A DNA stretch of 64,000 nucleotides from assembly GCA_963989385.1 (NCBI GenBank), contig OZ022506.1, positions 6,985,415 through 7,049,414 of the forward strand, in the 5' to 3' direction. The position numbers and the translations under genes are program-made. Source of the DNA: Ctena decussata (Eukaryota > Mollusca > Bivalvia > Lucinida > Lucinidae). The notes under the pieces were generated by a model, which was given only the letters and a program-made list of their open reading frames with translations, was not told the DNA's origin and ran no database searches. The stretch's first letter is position 1; each line of letters starts with the position of its first letter. Of the stretch, positions 36,733 to 46,952 are shown in pieces.

Positions 36733-37693
36733 GTAAATATGTTTTGGACGGTAAAACAAACTAAGACGATATAAGCTGCTTCTGCATTACGTGTCCAAGT
36801 TGCCCGTTGAGCAGGTGTAACACAACACAACATTTCAGTTACCTCTCTTGAAAGAGTCTTGTATATCAGCAATTGAGTAATGCAAAGTGATTCTCTTTTG
36901 TACAGTCTTCGTTATTAGAGTCTCATTCTTTTATAAACTTTTGGAAGCTCATTTTTGTGTCCAAAGGATCTTGTTGATATTCAGAAAAACTATTATATTG
37001 AATTGGTTTGTGAGTCATATAAAAACGCGTTAATCAGCTGAAAGTAGGCTCCGATTATCTGACTATTGATCAACACATCAGCAGCTAAACAGAAAAGCAA
37101 AAAATCCTGCACGTTATTAGCTTCATGCCCTCTAGTAATTTTATTACTGACTTTTCGAAGGATGTACTTCTGTTGCAGTCCCTTTCTGTTACTAGTTCTT
37201 ATTGTCCATGTCGGTGCTTTCATTCATCAGTTGTTCCAGTGATGTTTTCTGTTACGCCAGCTAAAAGAACACCTGTCTGAATCTAACTGTTACCAATGTA
37301 TGCATACAATTATTTTCCGTTTTGTATTGATTCCTCATCATTGCCTTGGGTTTAACATTTTTGAAATTATATAACTTGCGAAATAATAAACTAGCAATTA
37401 AGTCTTTACCAAAAGGAGATTACCGCACGAACTTTATTGGTCAATAGCTGTGCTAGGGCCTTAAATCAAGTTTTGTAGACAACAACTTTTTGGGGATTAG
37501 AAACATTTTTTCTTATATCATAGGAGTGCGTTTATTGACAGAAGGGGCGTAACACGGTCTCGTCCATTTTATTTCTTGGACGATTCGAACTGATAATACG
37601 AATATCCAAAGAAGAGACATAAATAACAGCAGAAACACTGGCAAAATTTACAGCGTTACAGGCCTTGACTGTTACATCAAAACTCTTTTACAG

Positions 37694-37786
37694 AATGAAA
37701 CAGCTTCTGAAACAGAATACGGAACTAGAGGAACGTTTGAAGAGTTCACAGAAAGACTGCCAGGAAAAAGACGAATTGGTTCAACG
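37694..37786 (+). CDS. Coiled-coil exon C1
   Basis: 93 nt between CTTTTACAG and GTATAAT, phase 2-2. It encodes MKQLLKQNTELEERLKSSQK then DCQEKDELVQ, a clear heptad pattern. Copies are C2 (42611) and C3 (61136). Confidence 0.7.
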
Positions 37787-37965
37787 GTATAATTATTCAC
37801 GTATATGTCTGAGAATTCACTGTTAAAGCTGTCAGTTAATTTTGTGAAACAATAGGACAGTAAGAATAAGAATTCCAGATCAGTTATTCTTAGTATTAAA
37901 CATCAAACCGAGTTACAGGTATCTGGTAATAACCCTTATTTGCTGTCTTAAAATGTTTTAAAGTG

Positions 37966-38050
37966 CAAACGCTCAGGAAAACAGGAACTTTGGCGAGAAA
38001 TACAGGAGATTACGAGAGTAAAGTGTGAAACGAACCGACTTCAAGAAAGA
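37966..38050 (+). pseudogene. Relic D-type exon, unit 1
   Basis: 'gagaaatacaggagattacgagagtaaagtgtgaaacgaac' followed by 'cgacttcaagaaag' aligns with the D exons, but it has in-frame stops, no good acceptor and a destroyed donor (AATTTAATAC in place of GGTAATAC). The matching relic in unit 2 is at 42884-42975. Confidence 0.5.
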
Positions 38051-38145
38051 ATTTAATACAAAGTGCAACACAATAAATTGCTGAAATATCAACAGATGTG
38101 TTTAGGGTAGGGTTGTCAATACAAGTTTAATTTGCATTAATACAA

Positions 38146-39040
38146 ATGATAGTGGTCAAAGTACCCAAATCATAAGTCTGAACTCGTAGGTCAGTTAAAC
38201 ATAGGCAATTCCGGAATATTTCAGATACACAGACATGGACCCCAAAACAGAGGTGTGATCAGGTGCCCGCGGGGTAGTAAGCATCACCTGCCTATTATAA
38301 TACACCCGCCATATCTATGTATCTGTGGAAAAAGTCAGGGAAAATGAAAGTCCGGTATTTGAAAGCTTAACTAAGCTTCGGCTGAGGCTATCAAATCGGT
38401 GATTAGTTTAGAAACGGCCACATTGTAGGGATCAACAAGGTCATGGTGTCTCCCATAAAACTTTTTAACTGTCGACACAAGCTTTGTTTTATGATAACGC
38501 TGCTTCAACAGTTTCTGAGTGAGTAGCTTCCCTCTTTCAACAAATTCTTGATATTTGAAACAGACCCTAGCATAGCGGACTAGTTGAGAAACATAAACTC
38601 CGTATGCAGTTGCCGAAGGGATATTACTACTCAGAAATGGAAAGTTAACTATGGGAAAGTTGAAGTCGTCCCTCTTGTCATGAAGCCTAGTAACAAGCTT
38701 TCCATTGTCATTATAGAGATAGCAATCTAAGTATGAAGCAGATGAACTGGACTCTGTGGTATCTTTAATTTCAAGTTCACATGGATAGATGAGGTCAATA
38801 TACTCTGAAATCATTGGATTATTCAGAGACAGAACATCATCTATGTACCTGTAGGTGAAGTTGAATTTCTGTGCAAGGTGTTTGTTACATTCTTTTAAGA
38901 GCCCTTGTATAAACTCCGGCGCATACCCGTAAAGAAACAAGTCGGCAAGTAAGGGGGCGCAGTTAGTGCCCATTAGAATGCCAACTGTCTGTTGAAAAAT
39001 CTGTCCGCTAAACTCCACGTAAATATTGTCGATAAGACAA
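38146..39040 (-). mobile_element. PLE4: 5'-truncated Penelope-like insertion in an intron
   Basis: Compared with unit 2 of the tandem duplication, where 'attaatacaactgatctcatt' is continuous (about 43055-43075), unit 1 is interrupted exactly after ATACAA. It resumes after a second ACAA at 39037-39040, giving a target-site duplication of about 4-5 bp. The insert is 895 bp. Its 3' non-coding end (38146-38370) also occurs alone at 22492-22695. Confidence 0.8.
38371..39018 (-). pseudogene. PLE4 reverse transcriptase, C-terminal half
   Basis: 215 open codons with QQTVGILMGTNCAPLLADLF (RT palm region), the catalytic box YRYIDDVLSLNN, SASYLDCYLYNDNGKL and YDKRDDFNF-like HDKRDDFNFPIVNFPF. The C-terminus FYGRHHDLVDPYNVAVSKL ends without any GIY-YIG domain. 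The frame itself has no stop, but the N-terminal half of the RT is missing because of 5' truncation. I know this RT type from PLE-like elements in molluscs and corals that lack the nuclease. Confidence 0.8.
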
Positions 39041-39407
39041 CTGATCTCATTATAATTCAGGTTTCACAGCCCTAAATCTAGTACGAAAAATCATGTGCAG
39101 CTCTCCTCTGAAATAGTGATGAAACATACTGAAGACCTAGGAAAATAAATTCAAAAGTTCCAACCCTGTGTGGCAATGCAATTCGTGCGGATTTACTGTT
39201 CATATGAGCGTTCCACCATTTTGGAGTATTACGGCAAACAGAATCTTAAGAATGGAACTGGCCAAACACTGACGTTTGATCAAACCGGCATCGTGTTTAA
39301 AATTGTTCACAAAACAATGAACAAAGCCGTTGCAGTTATACAGGCACATAAGTGACCATATCCAATGTTACAATCTGATAGTAGTCTTTATTGACTCTTT
39401 ATTCCAG

Positions 39408-39512
39408 ATGCAGTTCGATTGAAAGTCAAAGAGCTAAGTTGGAGAAACAGCTGCTTCGAGAAAAGGAAAAGGTCGAGAGATTAGAATGTGAGAAGAACCA
39501 GCTTCAAGAGAG
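39408..39512 (+). CDS. Coiled-coil exon D1
   Basis: 105 nt between TTTATTCCAG and GTAATAC, phase 2-2. It encodes CSSIESQRAKLEKQLLREKE then KVERLECEKNQLQE, five heptads with Leu at core positions. Paralogue of D2 and more distantly of A. Confidence 0.7.
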
Positions 39513-40168
39513 GTAATACAAAGTGACACTCAACAAATCTCTATAAATGTAAACAAACGTATATATGGCAGGGTTGTCATAAATAATTTTTTTTTATTTT
39601 TCCCTTAGGGTAGAGGCTCCTCGCTTATTACGTGGCTTCAGGTTTTACTAAATTTTTATCATATGTAAAATAGGTTGAAACTATTTATATGTTTATCTTT
39701 TCTTTTTGTATGCACCTCATGCAGATTTGATCTTCAATTGAAATAACAACATGTGCATGGTCTACTTTAAGTCCTACCAACTCTTTATTGGTTCATGACA
39801 GAAAGACAATAAAACAATCATAAAACTATGTCATTTAAATGGAGTAAACAGACACATGTATTTGAAATACGGATGGGTCAAAGTAGACGAAAGAACAGTG
39901 AAATGAAACCGACAGAATCGATGCTAATCCCGATGATATTATCTTTATATGGACCTGAAAATCAAGGAAAAACAATTTTCGGAACGAACGAAACTGCCCA
40001 AACTCGTAAGTTTGATCAAGGCTGCACTTTCTCATACTATTACCAACAGTTCAAAGATGTAAAGGTTGTCTCAGAAAATCGTGGATCTTTATATAAAATG
40101 TTGTCATTTCTTTATTGTTGTGCTAGGCTTCAATAGATATATTTATTGGCTTTCTTTCTTTATTTCAG

Positions 40169-40273
40169 ATCCCATTTGTTAGGAAGTAAATATACTGATC
40201 TTGAACAACAGCTGTTGCGAGAAAATGAGAAGGTCAGGAGATTGGAAAATGAGAAGCAACGTCTTCAAGAAAG
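40169..40273 (+). CDS. Coiled-coil exon A2
   Basis: 105 nt between TTTATTTCAG and GTAAAAC, phase 2-2. It encodes SHLLGSKYTDLEQQLLRENE then KVRRLENEKQRLQE. It starts module 2 of the tandem array. Confidence 0.7.
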
Positions 40274-40670
40274 GTAAAACATAGAGCTTAGGAAAAAGGC
40301 CTCGTTGGGTTAAAGAGCTTATAAAAATGTGTTTCGGTGAAGGGAGAATAATTTGAATGTTCGTAATAGAAACATTTATGACAAAACGCCTCCTTACGAA
40401 ATCCACTCCTAATCCCAAGAACTTTTGTAGGTCCCTCATATTCCCCGTTTGCTGTACGTGGGTAGAATTCGACATTTGATTTCATCAGTCTATGATCACC
40501 GCTTCCGTTCAAAAATGTTATTTAGTTCTTCATACGTATATGTTTCCATGACCCAGAAAATGTTGTTATATTTTCAATTGAATTAATTTGTTTAAAATAC
40601 GCTTAACCAAAAGTGTTTAGATAACTGTTATCGAAAAACTTTCGGTAACTTTATAATTTCTATTTTTCAG

Positions 40671-40775
40671 TATTAAGAAACTCAAAATAGAGCATACCGA
40701 CATAACTGACAGGTATTTGCAATATGCAGATGATGTCGAATCCACCAAGAAACAGAAAACAAATTTGGATGCTAG
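40671..40775 (+). CDS. Coiled-coil exon B2
   Basis: 105 nt between CTATTTTTCAG and GTAAACG, phase 2-2. Peptide IKKLKIEHTDITDRYLQYAD then DVESTKKQKTNLDA. Two amino-acid differences from B1 are visible. Confidence 0.7.
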
Positions 40776-41209
40776 GTAAACGTGATTTAGACGGTAAAAC
40801 AAACTCAGACGATATGAGCTGCTTCTGCATTACGTGTCCAAGTTGCCCGTTGAGCAGGTGTAACACAACACAACATTTCAGTTACCTCTCTTGAAAGGGT
40901 CTTGCATATCAGCGATGGAAAATTGCAAAGTGATCCTCTTTTGTACAGTTTTCGATATTAGAGGCGCATTCTTTTATAAACTTTTGGATGTTCATTTTTG
41001 TGTCCAAAGGATCTTCTTGATAATCAGAAGAACTATAATTTTGAATAAGTTTGTGAGTCAAATAAAAACGCGTTAATCTGCTGAAAGTAGGCTCCGATTA
41101 TCTGACTATTTATCAACACATCAGCAGCTAAACAGAAAAGCAAAAAATCATCCGCGTTATTAGGTTCAAGCCCCCCCCCCCCACACCCCTAGTAATTTTA
41201 TTACTGACC

Positions 41210-42008
41210 ATGATGTGTACATCCTCTTAGAGAAAAATAACCTAAAATTTATGCCTTACTTATAATCAGACCAGATGTTTTCGCCATCCCCTAATTATCT
41301 GGACACTGCAGGTATCAGCTAAACATGCTCTGTGAACTACTTTTGCCATTAGCTCTGGTTCTCGGTTAATAATACAGGTAATTCAAGCATATAGTATTTT
41401 AATCAGCGGTGCTGCTGAAACCTGATTCACGGTATTAGTGTGCCGATTAAATAACGCTCTCATAAAATACTTTAGAAAATCGCATATCCAATGATAAAGT
41501 TTTGTCTACTTTTATTCTAAATACAGTCAGTGTGTTTAAAGACATATTTTTGAAGTATCACATGAAAATAAGTTTGCAATACAACTGGAACTATTTTTTT
41601 ATAAAGACTGTAAAATAGGGAATACTGTTTCGCTGGTTCCCATGCCATTTCAAAATTGTTATATTACAAAACGCTTAAATTTTAACGTAGAAATCCGTTC
41701 AAAACGCCTAAACAACATAACTTTTAACGAGAATTTCGATTTTCTAGTTTATATCAAGATTAGGATGCGGGATAATTATGTTTTACTTTTAACTAGAGAA
41801 AATCGGTTTACAGCGTAATCTTCACCACCTGGGGCACTGCTGCGAAGTTGCATAATTCTGTATCATTTATTGGTACACCGGAGGATTATACGACCAGTTT
41901 CATTAGAAACACATGTGAAATCGATACCCCGAGTAACCCTAGTTTATATAGCAGTAAGTCGGGTCGGTTGGGGTCAATTCTCTAAGAGCATGTACACGGC
42001 ATGTGTAA
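41210..42008. other. About 800-bp segment unique to duplicated unit 2
   Basis: In unit 1 'ttattactgac' runs almost directly into 'cgaaggatgtacttctg'; in unit 2 about 800 bp separate the same phrases. No coding motif or clear terminal repeats. The flanking phrase also resembles the LINE 3' tail near 63060 ('attactgaccgttccaaggcgg'), so an old LINE tail may sit here. Confidence 0.45.
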
Positions 42009-42610
42009 CAAGGATGTACTTCTGTTGCAAGCCCTTTCTGTTACTAGTTCTTATTGTCCATGTCGGTGCTTTCATTCATCAGCTGTTCGAGTGATGTTTT
42101 TAGTTACGACAGCTAAACGAACACCTGTCTGAAAACATTTTGTACATCGGCCTATCGTTTATACATTTCTTGAACTGTTACCAATGTATGCATACAATTC
42201 TTTTCCCTTTGGTTTTGAGGACGGGATATGTGATCCGATTGTATTTATTCCTCATCATTGCCTAGGTTTTAACATTTTTGAAATTATATAAATTGCGAAA
42301 TGATAAACTAGCAATTAAGTCTTTACCAAAAGGAGATTACCGCACGAACTTTATTGGTCAATAGCTGCGCCAGGGCCTTAAATCTAGTTTTGTAGACAAC
42401 ACCTTTTTTGGGGATTAGAAACATTTTTCTTATATCATAGGAGTGCGTTTATTGACAAATGAGACGTAACACGGTCTCTTCCATATTATTTCTTGGACGA
42501 TTCGAACTGATGATACGAACATCCAAAGAAGAGACATTAATAACAGCAGAAACACTGGCAAGATTTACAGCGCTACAGGCCTTGACTGTTACATCAAAAC
42601 TCTTTTACAG

Positions 42611-42703
42611 AATGAAACAGCTTCTGAAACAGAATACGGAACTAGAGGAACGTTTGAAGATTTCACAGAAAGACTGCCAGGAAAAAGACGAATTGCTTCA
42701 ACG
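42611..42703 (+). CDS. Coiled-coil exon C2
   Basis: 93 nt between CTTTTACAG and GTATAAT, phase 2-2. Peptide MKQLLKQNTELEERLKISQK then DCQEKDELLQ. Near-identical to C1. Confidence 0.7.
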
Positions 42704-42883
42704 GTATAATTATTCACGTATATGTCTGAGAATTCACTATTATAGCTGTCAGTTGATTTTGTGAAACACTAGGATAGTAAGAATAGGTATTCCATATCAT
42801 TGTTATACTTAGTATTAAACATCAAACCGAGTTACAGGTATCTGGTAATAGCCCTTATTTGCTGTCTTGAAATGTTTGAAAGT

Positions 42884-42975
42884 GCAAACGCTCAGGAAAA
42901 CAGGAGCTTTGGCGAGAAATACAGGAGATTACGAAAGTATAGTCTGAAAAGAATCGACTTCAAGAAGGAAATTAA
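42884..42975 (+). pseudogene. Relic D-type exon, unit 2
   Basis: Homologous to the relic at 37966-38050 and to D1/D2. The frame is open here (ANAQENRSFGEKYRRLRKYS) but the acceptor is weak and the donor reads AATTAATAC instead of GGTAATAC, so it is probably skipped. Confidence 0.45.
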
Positions 42976-43430
42976 TACAAAGTGCAACACAATAATTGCT
43001 GAAATGTCAACAGATGTGTTTAGGGTATGTTGTCAATAAAAGTTTGGTTTGCATTAATACAACTGATCTCATTATAATTCAGGTTTCACAGCCCTAAATC
43101 TAATAATAAATATCATGTGCAGCTCTACTCTGAAATACTGATGAAACATACTGAAAACCCAGGCAAATGAATACAAAAGTTCCAACCCGGTGGGCTTATG
43201 TAATTCGTGCAGATTTACTGTTCATATGAGTGTTCAACCATAAGGAGTATTACTGCAAACAGAATCTTAAAAATAGAACTGGCCAAACACTGACGTTTGA
43301 TCAAACCGGCATAATATTTAAAATTGTTCACAAAACAATGGACAAAGCCTTTGCAGTTATACAGGCACATAAGTGACCGCATCCAATGTTACAATCTGAT
43401 AGTAGTCTTTATTGACTGTCTTTATTCTAG

Positions 43431-43535
43431 ATGCAGTTCGATTGAAAGTCAAAGAGCTGAGTTGGCGAAACAGCTGCTTCGAGACAAAGAAAAGTTCGAG
43501 AGATTAGAATGTGACAATAGCCAGCTTCAAGAGAG
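43431..43535 (+). CDS. Coiled-coil exon D2
   Basis: 105 nt between TTTATTCTAG and GTAATAC, phase 2-2. Peptide CSSIESQRAELAKQLLRDKE then KFERLECDNSQLQE. Confidence 0.7.
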
Positions 43536-44169
43536 GTAATACAAAGTGACACTAAACAAATCTCTATAAATGTAAACAAACGTGTATATATGGTAGGGTT
43601 GTCTTAAAACAGTGTTTTGATTTTTCCCTTAGGGTAGAGGTTCCTCGCTTATTACGTTGCTTCAGGTTCTACCAAATTTTTCACCTATGTAAAATAGGTT
43701 GAAACTATTTATATGTATATCTCTACTTTTCGCATGCACCTCATGCAGATTTGATCTTCAATCGAAATAACACGTGCAAGGTCTACCTTTAGTCCTACCA
43801 ACTCTTTACTGATTCATGACAGAAAGACAGCTGTTTGTTATAAAACAATCATGAAACTACGCATATAAAAAAGGAGTAAACAGACACAAGTATTAGAAAT
43901 ACGGTTGGGTCAAAGTAGATGAGAGAACTGTGAAATGAATCCGACAGAATCGATGCTTATACCGATGATATTCTTTTTATATGATCCTGGAAATCAAGAA
44001 AAAGCAATTTGCAGAATGAACGAAACTGTCCAAACTCGTAAGTTTGATCAAGGCTGCACTTTATCTAAATGTCACCGAAAACAATGAAACAGAGCATTTA
44101 AAATCATGCATATCCACCGTGTCCTCGGATACGATCTGAAAGTAATCTTATTTGCTTGCTTTATTTTAG

Positions 44170-44274
44170 CTCCTATTTGTTAGGACGTGAACACACTGAG
44201 CTGAGACAACAGCTGTTGGGAGAAAAGGAGAAGATCACAAGATTAGAATATGAGAACAACCAGCTTCATGAAAG
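44170..44274 (+). CDS. Coiled-coil exon A3
   Basis: 105 nt between GCTTTATTTTAG and GTAAAAC, phase 2-2. Peptide SYLLGREHTELRQQLLGEKE then KITRLEYENNQLHE. More diverged than A1 from A2, so module 3 predates the recent duplication. Confidence 0.65.
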
Positions 44275-44383
44275 GTAAAACAAAAAGATCTACAGAAACA
44301 CGCCTCAATGGAGACAAACATGATTTTGATCGGGTAATTGTCTATCGTCTTTATAGCTTTGTGGTAACTTCGTTGAGGAATAC

Positions 44384-44430
44384 AGAGAAATAGAGAGAGA
44401 GAGAGGGAGAGAAAGAGAGAACGAGAGAGA
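44384..44430. repeat. GA-rich microsatellite
   Basis: Run of GAGAGA/GGGAGA/AAGAGA repeats in the intron after exon A3. Confidence 0.8.
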
Positions 44431-44826
44431 TCGCTGCATTGCTTTGCTTTAACGCACTAATACGTACATATTTTTATGTTGAATTTTTATTCTTCCTCCT
44501 GGAACCACTGGCACGTCATGTTCTCTGATAGTGACCCTTTCTGATTACATTCATAAAATGTTCATTATATTGAACAACAAATACGATGCATATTTGGACA
44601 AGAACGACAGTTCCGTATCGGAAGTGTGCAAGTCCAGCTAGGAACTCTTCTCAATATTTAGAGCAATTTCATTACATACTAAAAGTAAGGAGGAAAATCC
44701 TCAGGAACTGATACGATTAAATCCCAGATCCAACCCAAGACACAATGTGGGAAAAAGACAACACAAAATTAGTCTCTACTGAAGACAACTTCAGTGAACA
44801 GCCATTTTCTATGTACGTGGTCAACG

Positions 44827-45330
44827 GGCTAGCCTGAACATCAGAAACAATATATCAATAACAGATGCAGTAACTAAAATCACATCAAACAACTAATAAG
44901 AAGGGAAAATACAGAACTGCTGCCTTGGTAAATTACTGGGGGTGGTGGGATGGATTTGTTGTCTACAACCTTCGCCGTTCGTTCTGCAGTGGTTCATCAG
45001 ATACTTGGTTGTTCAACCCAACCAAATTAATTTCCGCCCACACAACAGTCTAACTAAAAGCACCAACCCTGACAATAAGAACAAATTATACGTAAAACAT
45101 TAAACACCATTTTTACCTATTTTTATTTTTTAATGTCAGGGCTAGCCTTAACATAAAAAACATATATCAAAACAGTCAAAGCAACATACAACATATAAAA
45201 CAACTAAAAGGAACCAAAACAGGCCAGCAATGAAATTACTGGGAATGGGGGGCATAACCGGTTTGCAGTCGAGCCCTTGGTCCTGCGTTGGTTCATCAGA
45301 TACTTGGTTGTTCGGTTTGCATGGAAGATT
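44827..45330. repeat. Direct duplication within the A3-B3 intron
   Basis: About 44827-45030 and 45138-45330 share 'gggctagcct', 'aaattactggg' and 'ggttcatcagatacttggttgttc' in the same order. The two copies are about 311 bp apart and diverged. No coding content. Confidence 0.6.
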
Positions 45331-45982
45331 CCTAACTCATCAACCTGTTAAATTCCACATAATTTAAGTAATTTAAGAAGTTTCGTGAATTTGAAGACAG
45401 ATTCAGTGGCCAGAAAATGCACTCATCACAAAGGACAAGCCATCCAAGAAAGGAGAGGTCATAAAATATATAACTTAAAAATAGAACAGAAAATTTTTAT
45501 ATTACAGTCTCGAGCAGCCTTCAGCAGAGGAGCCAAGAAAGGTCACCGCCGTAGAACGCTTAGGAACAAAAATATCAGTTTTATACGACAATCTCACACT
45601 AAGTTCTGACGCAGTTCAGACAAAGCAAGTATATGTTCGGTTTGCTAAGGGGTATCCTATTTCGTCAGTGGGAAATTTATGTAAGCTTTGTCTGTTCGGG
45701 TTGTTTGGACAGTCTTGCTATCACTCCTGTTACTCTATGTTCTATTTCCCATTTGCTGTACGTGCTTGGGACTTGAAATACCATTGTATCACTGTTCGAT
45801 CACAGTTTTTTTCACACTTCCGTGTAATTCATGATTTATTCATTTGTCCCTTTATGTTTACAGGAGCAAAAAATGTTGCTTTAGTTTCAGATGATAATGA
45901 AATTGTTTGAAATATGCTATTTATCGAACATTCTTATAATACAGAACAACAAAATTTGATTACTTTATACTACCTATTTCAG

Positions 45983-46112
45983 GAATAAGAAGCTCAAAGC
46001 GGCGAAAATAGACTGTACTGACAAATATCTGCAATGTGCAGATGATGTTGAATCCGCCAAAAAAGTAAAAAAAAAAGCAAATTTGGAGGATGTTACATCC
46101 TGTCCGGGCTAG
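45983..46112 (+). CDS. Coiled-coil exon B3, donor lost or terminal
   Basis: The acceptor TACCTATTTCAG is intact. The peptide NKKLKAAKIDCTDKYLQCAD then DVESAKKVKKKANLED matches B1/B2, but the donor site is changed (GGATGTTACATCC). The frame runs on to TAG at 46110-46112. It is either a new 3'-terminal exon that ends the protein here, or a decayed exon, in which case splicing to C3 skips it. Confidence 0.5.
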
Positions 46113-46654
46113 AAAGCAAACTCAATTTACTTGAAAGACGGGTCACATTTAACTCTGTTGATACTTAACACTTGGGTCAGAAAACCATACTCGACTTTTG
46201 CATTTTCCAATTTAAGCACTGAAAGCGATGACGACGTACTTGAGTTCATGACTCATTCGCCTGTCAGGTGAAATCCACCTGATAAGACGAAGTTGTCTGC
46301 TTCCATCAGACGATGCTAACTTCTCCTTACCCATTAGTCCGTTGAGCAGGTGTTACATAAACTCATTTGAGTTTCTTATTTTAAAAATCGTTCCATTTTA
46401 TCAAGGAAGTTATGAATGTAGTAAAAGCATGGAAGGTGATTTCATGGCCTACATTTGCATACAGAAATAATGGTAGCCAGGTTAAAACAGGCTGATTGCA
46501 GGCGAGATTACGCAAGGAAAATGATTTCTACGTTTCTTTTCCAACAATCTTAATTATTAGATTCTGCTTCCTTCCAGCGTTTGAGGTTTAGATAATGCGT
46601 ATGCAGGAGAAAATGAAAATATTGGATTGGTTTATTTATTTAGCTGATTCAGTT

Positions 46655-46658
<4 letters not shown>

Positions 46659-46740
<82 letters not shown>

Positions 46741-46748
46741 TATATATT
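46659..46748. repeat. (TA)n microsatellite
   Basis: About 90 bp of nearly pure TA. It borders the 3' end of PLE1. A much shorter TA-rich patch (ATATATACATACATA, about 60424-60437) marks the other edge of the nested stack. Confidence 0.95.
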
Positions 46749-46795
46749 AAAAATCAGTAAGTCCGATATCGCCAAATAACTGTATATCTAGTAAA

Positions 46796-46840
46796 CTTCT
46801 ACCGCGGTTTCACTGTATTTACAAACAGATTTTCAAGAAG
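46796..46840 (-). ncRNA. Decayed hammerhead-like motif, PLE1 3' tail
   Basis: Minus strand: stem I CUUC/GAAG, core UUGAAAA in place of CUGANGA, stem II CUGU...ACAG, then GAA, palindromic stem III ACCGCGGU and an A at the cleavage base. The layout is that of the two good hammerheads in this window, but two invariant core bases are changed, both C-to-U/G-to-A type. Probably inactive. Confidence 0.45.
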
Positions 46841-46952
46841 ACATATTGAATTACCTAGCAACAAACGTAACGTCATATTAACGTTACGCTATTTATAGAC
46901 AATGAAAGTGTACGTTTGTAGTGTATGAATACCTTGATGGCACCTATCGCTA

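Larger units (their letters stand above)
36067..44169 (+). repeat. About 4-kb tandem duplication of an exon module
   Basis: Exons and introns of 36067-40168 recur at 40110-44169 in the same order at high identity, including intronic phrases such as 'gtaatacaaagtgacactcaacaaat' and 'taaaacgcgttaatc'. Unit 1 has a Penelope-like insertion (38146-39040) that unit 2 lacks. Unit 2 has about 800 bp (41210-42008) that unit 1 lacks. A third, more diverged unit continues with exons A3 (44170), B3 (45983) and C3 (61136). Confidence 0.85.

Noticed and set aside
42800..43039. Extra functional exon between C2 and D2
   Set aside because: Homologous to a D exon but the donor is destroyed and the unit 1 copy has stops; listed as a relic.
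46653..46760. Telomere-type or origin sequence
   Set aside because: It is a plain (TA)n microsatellite.
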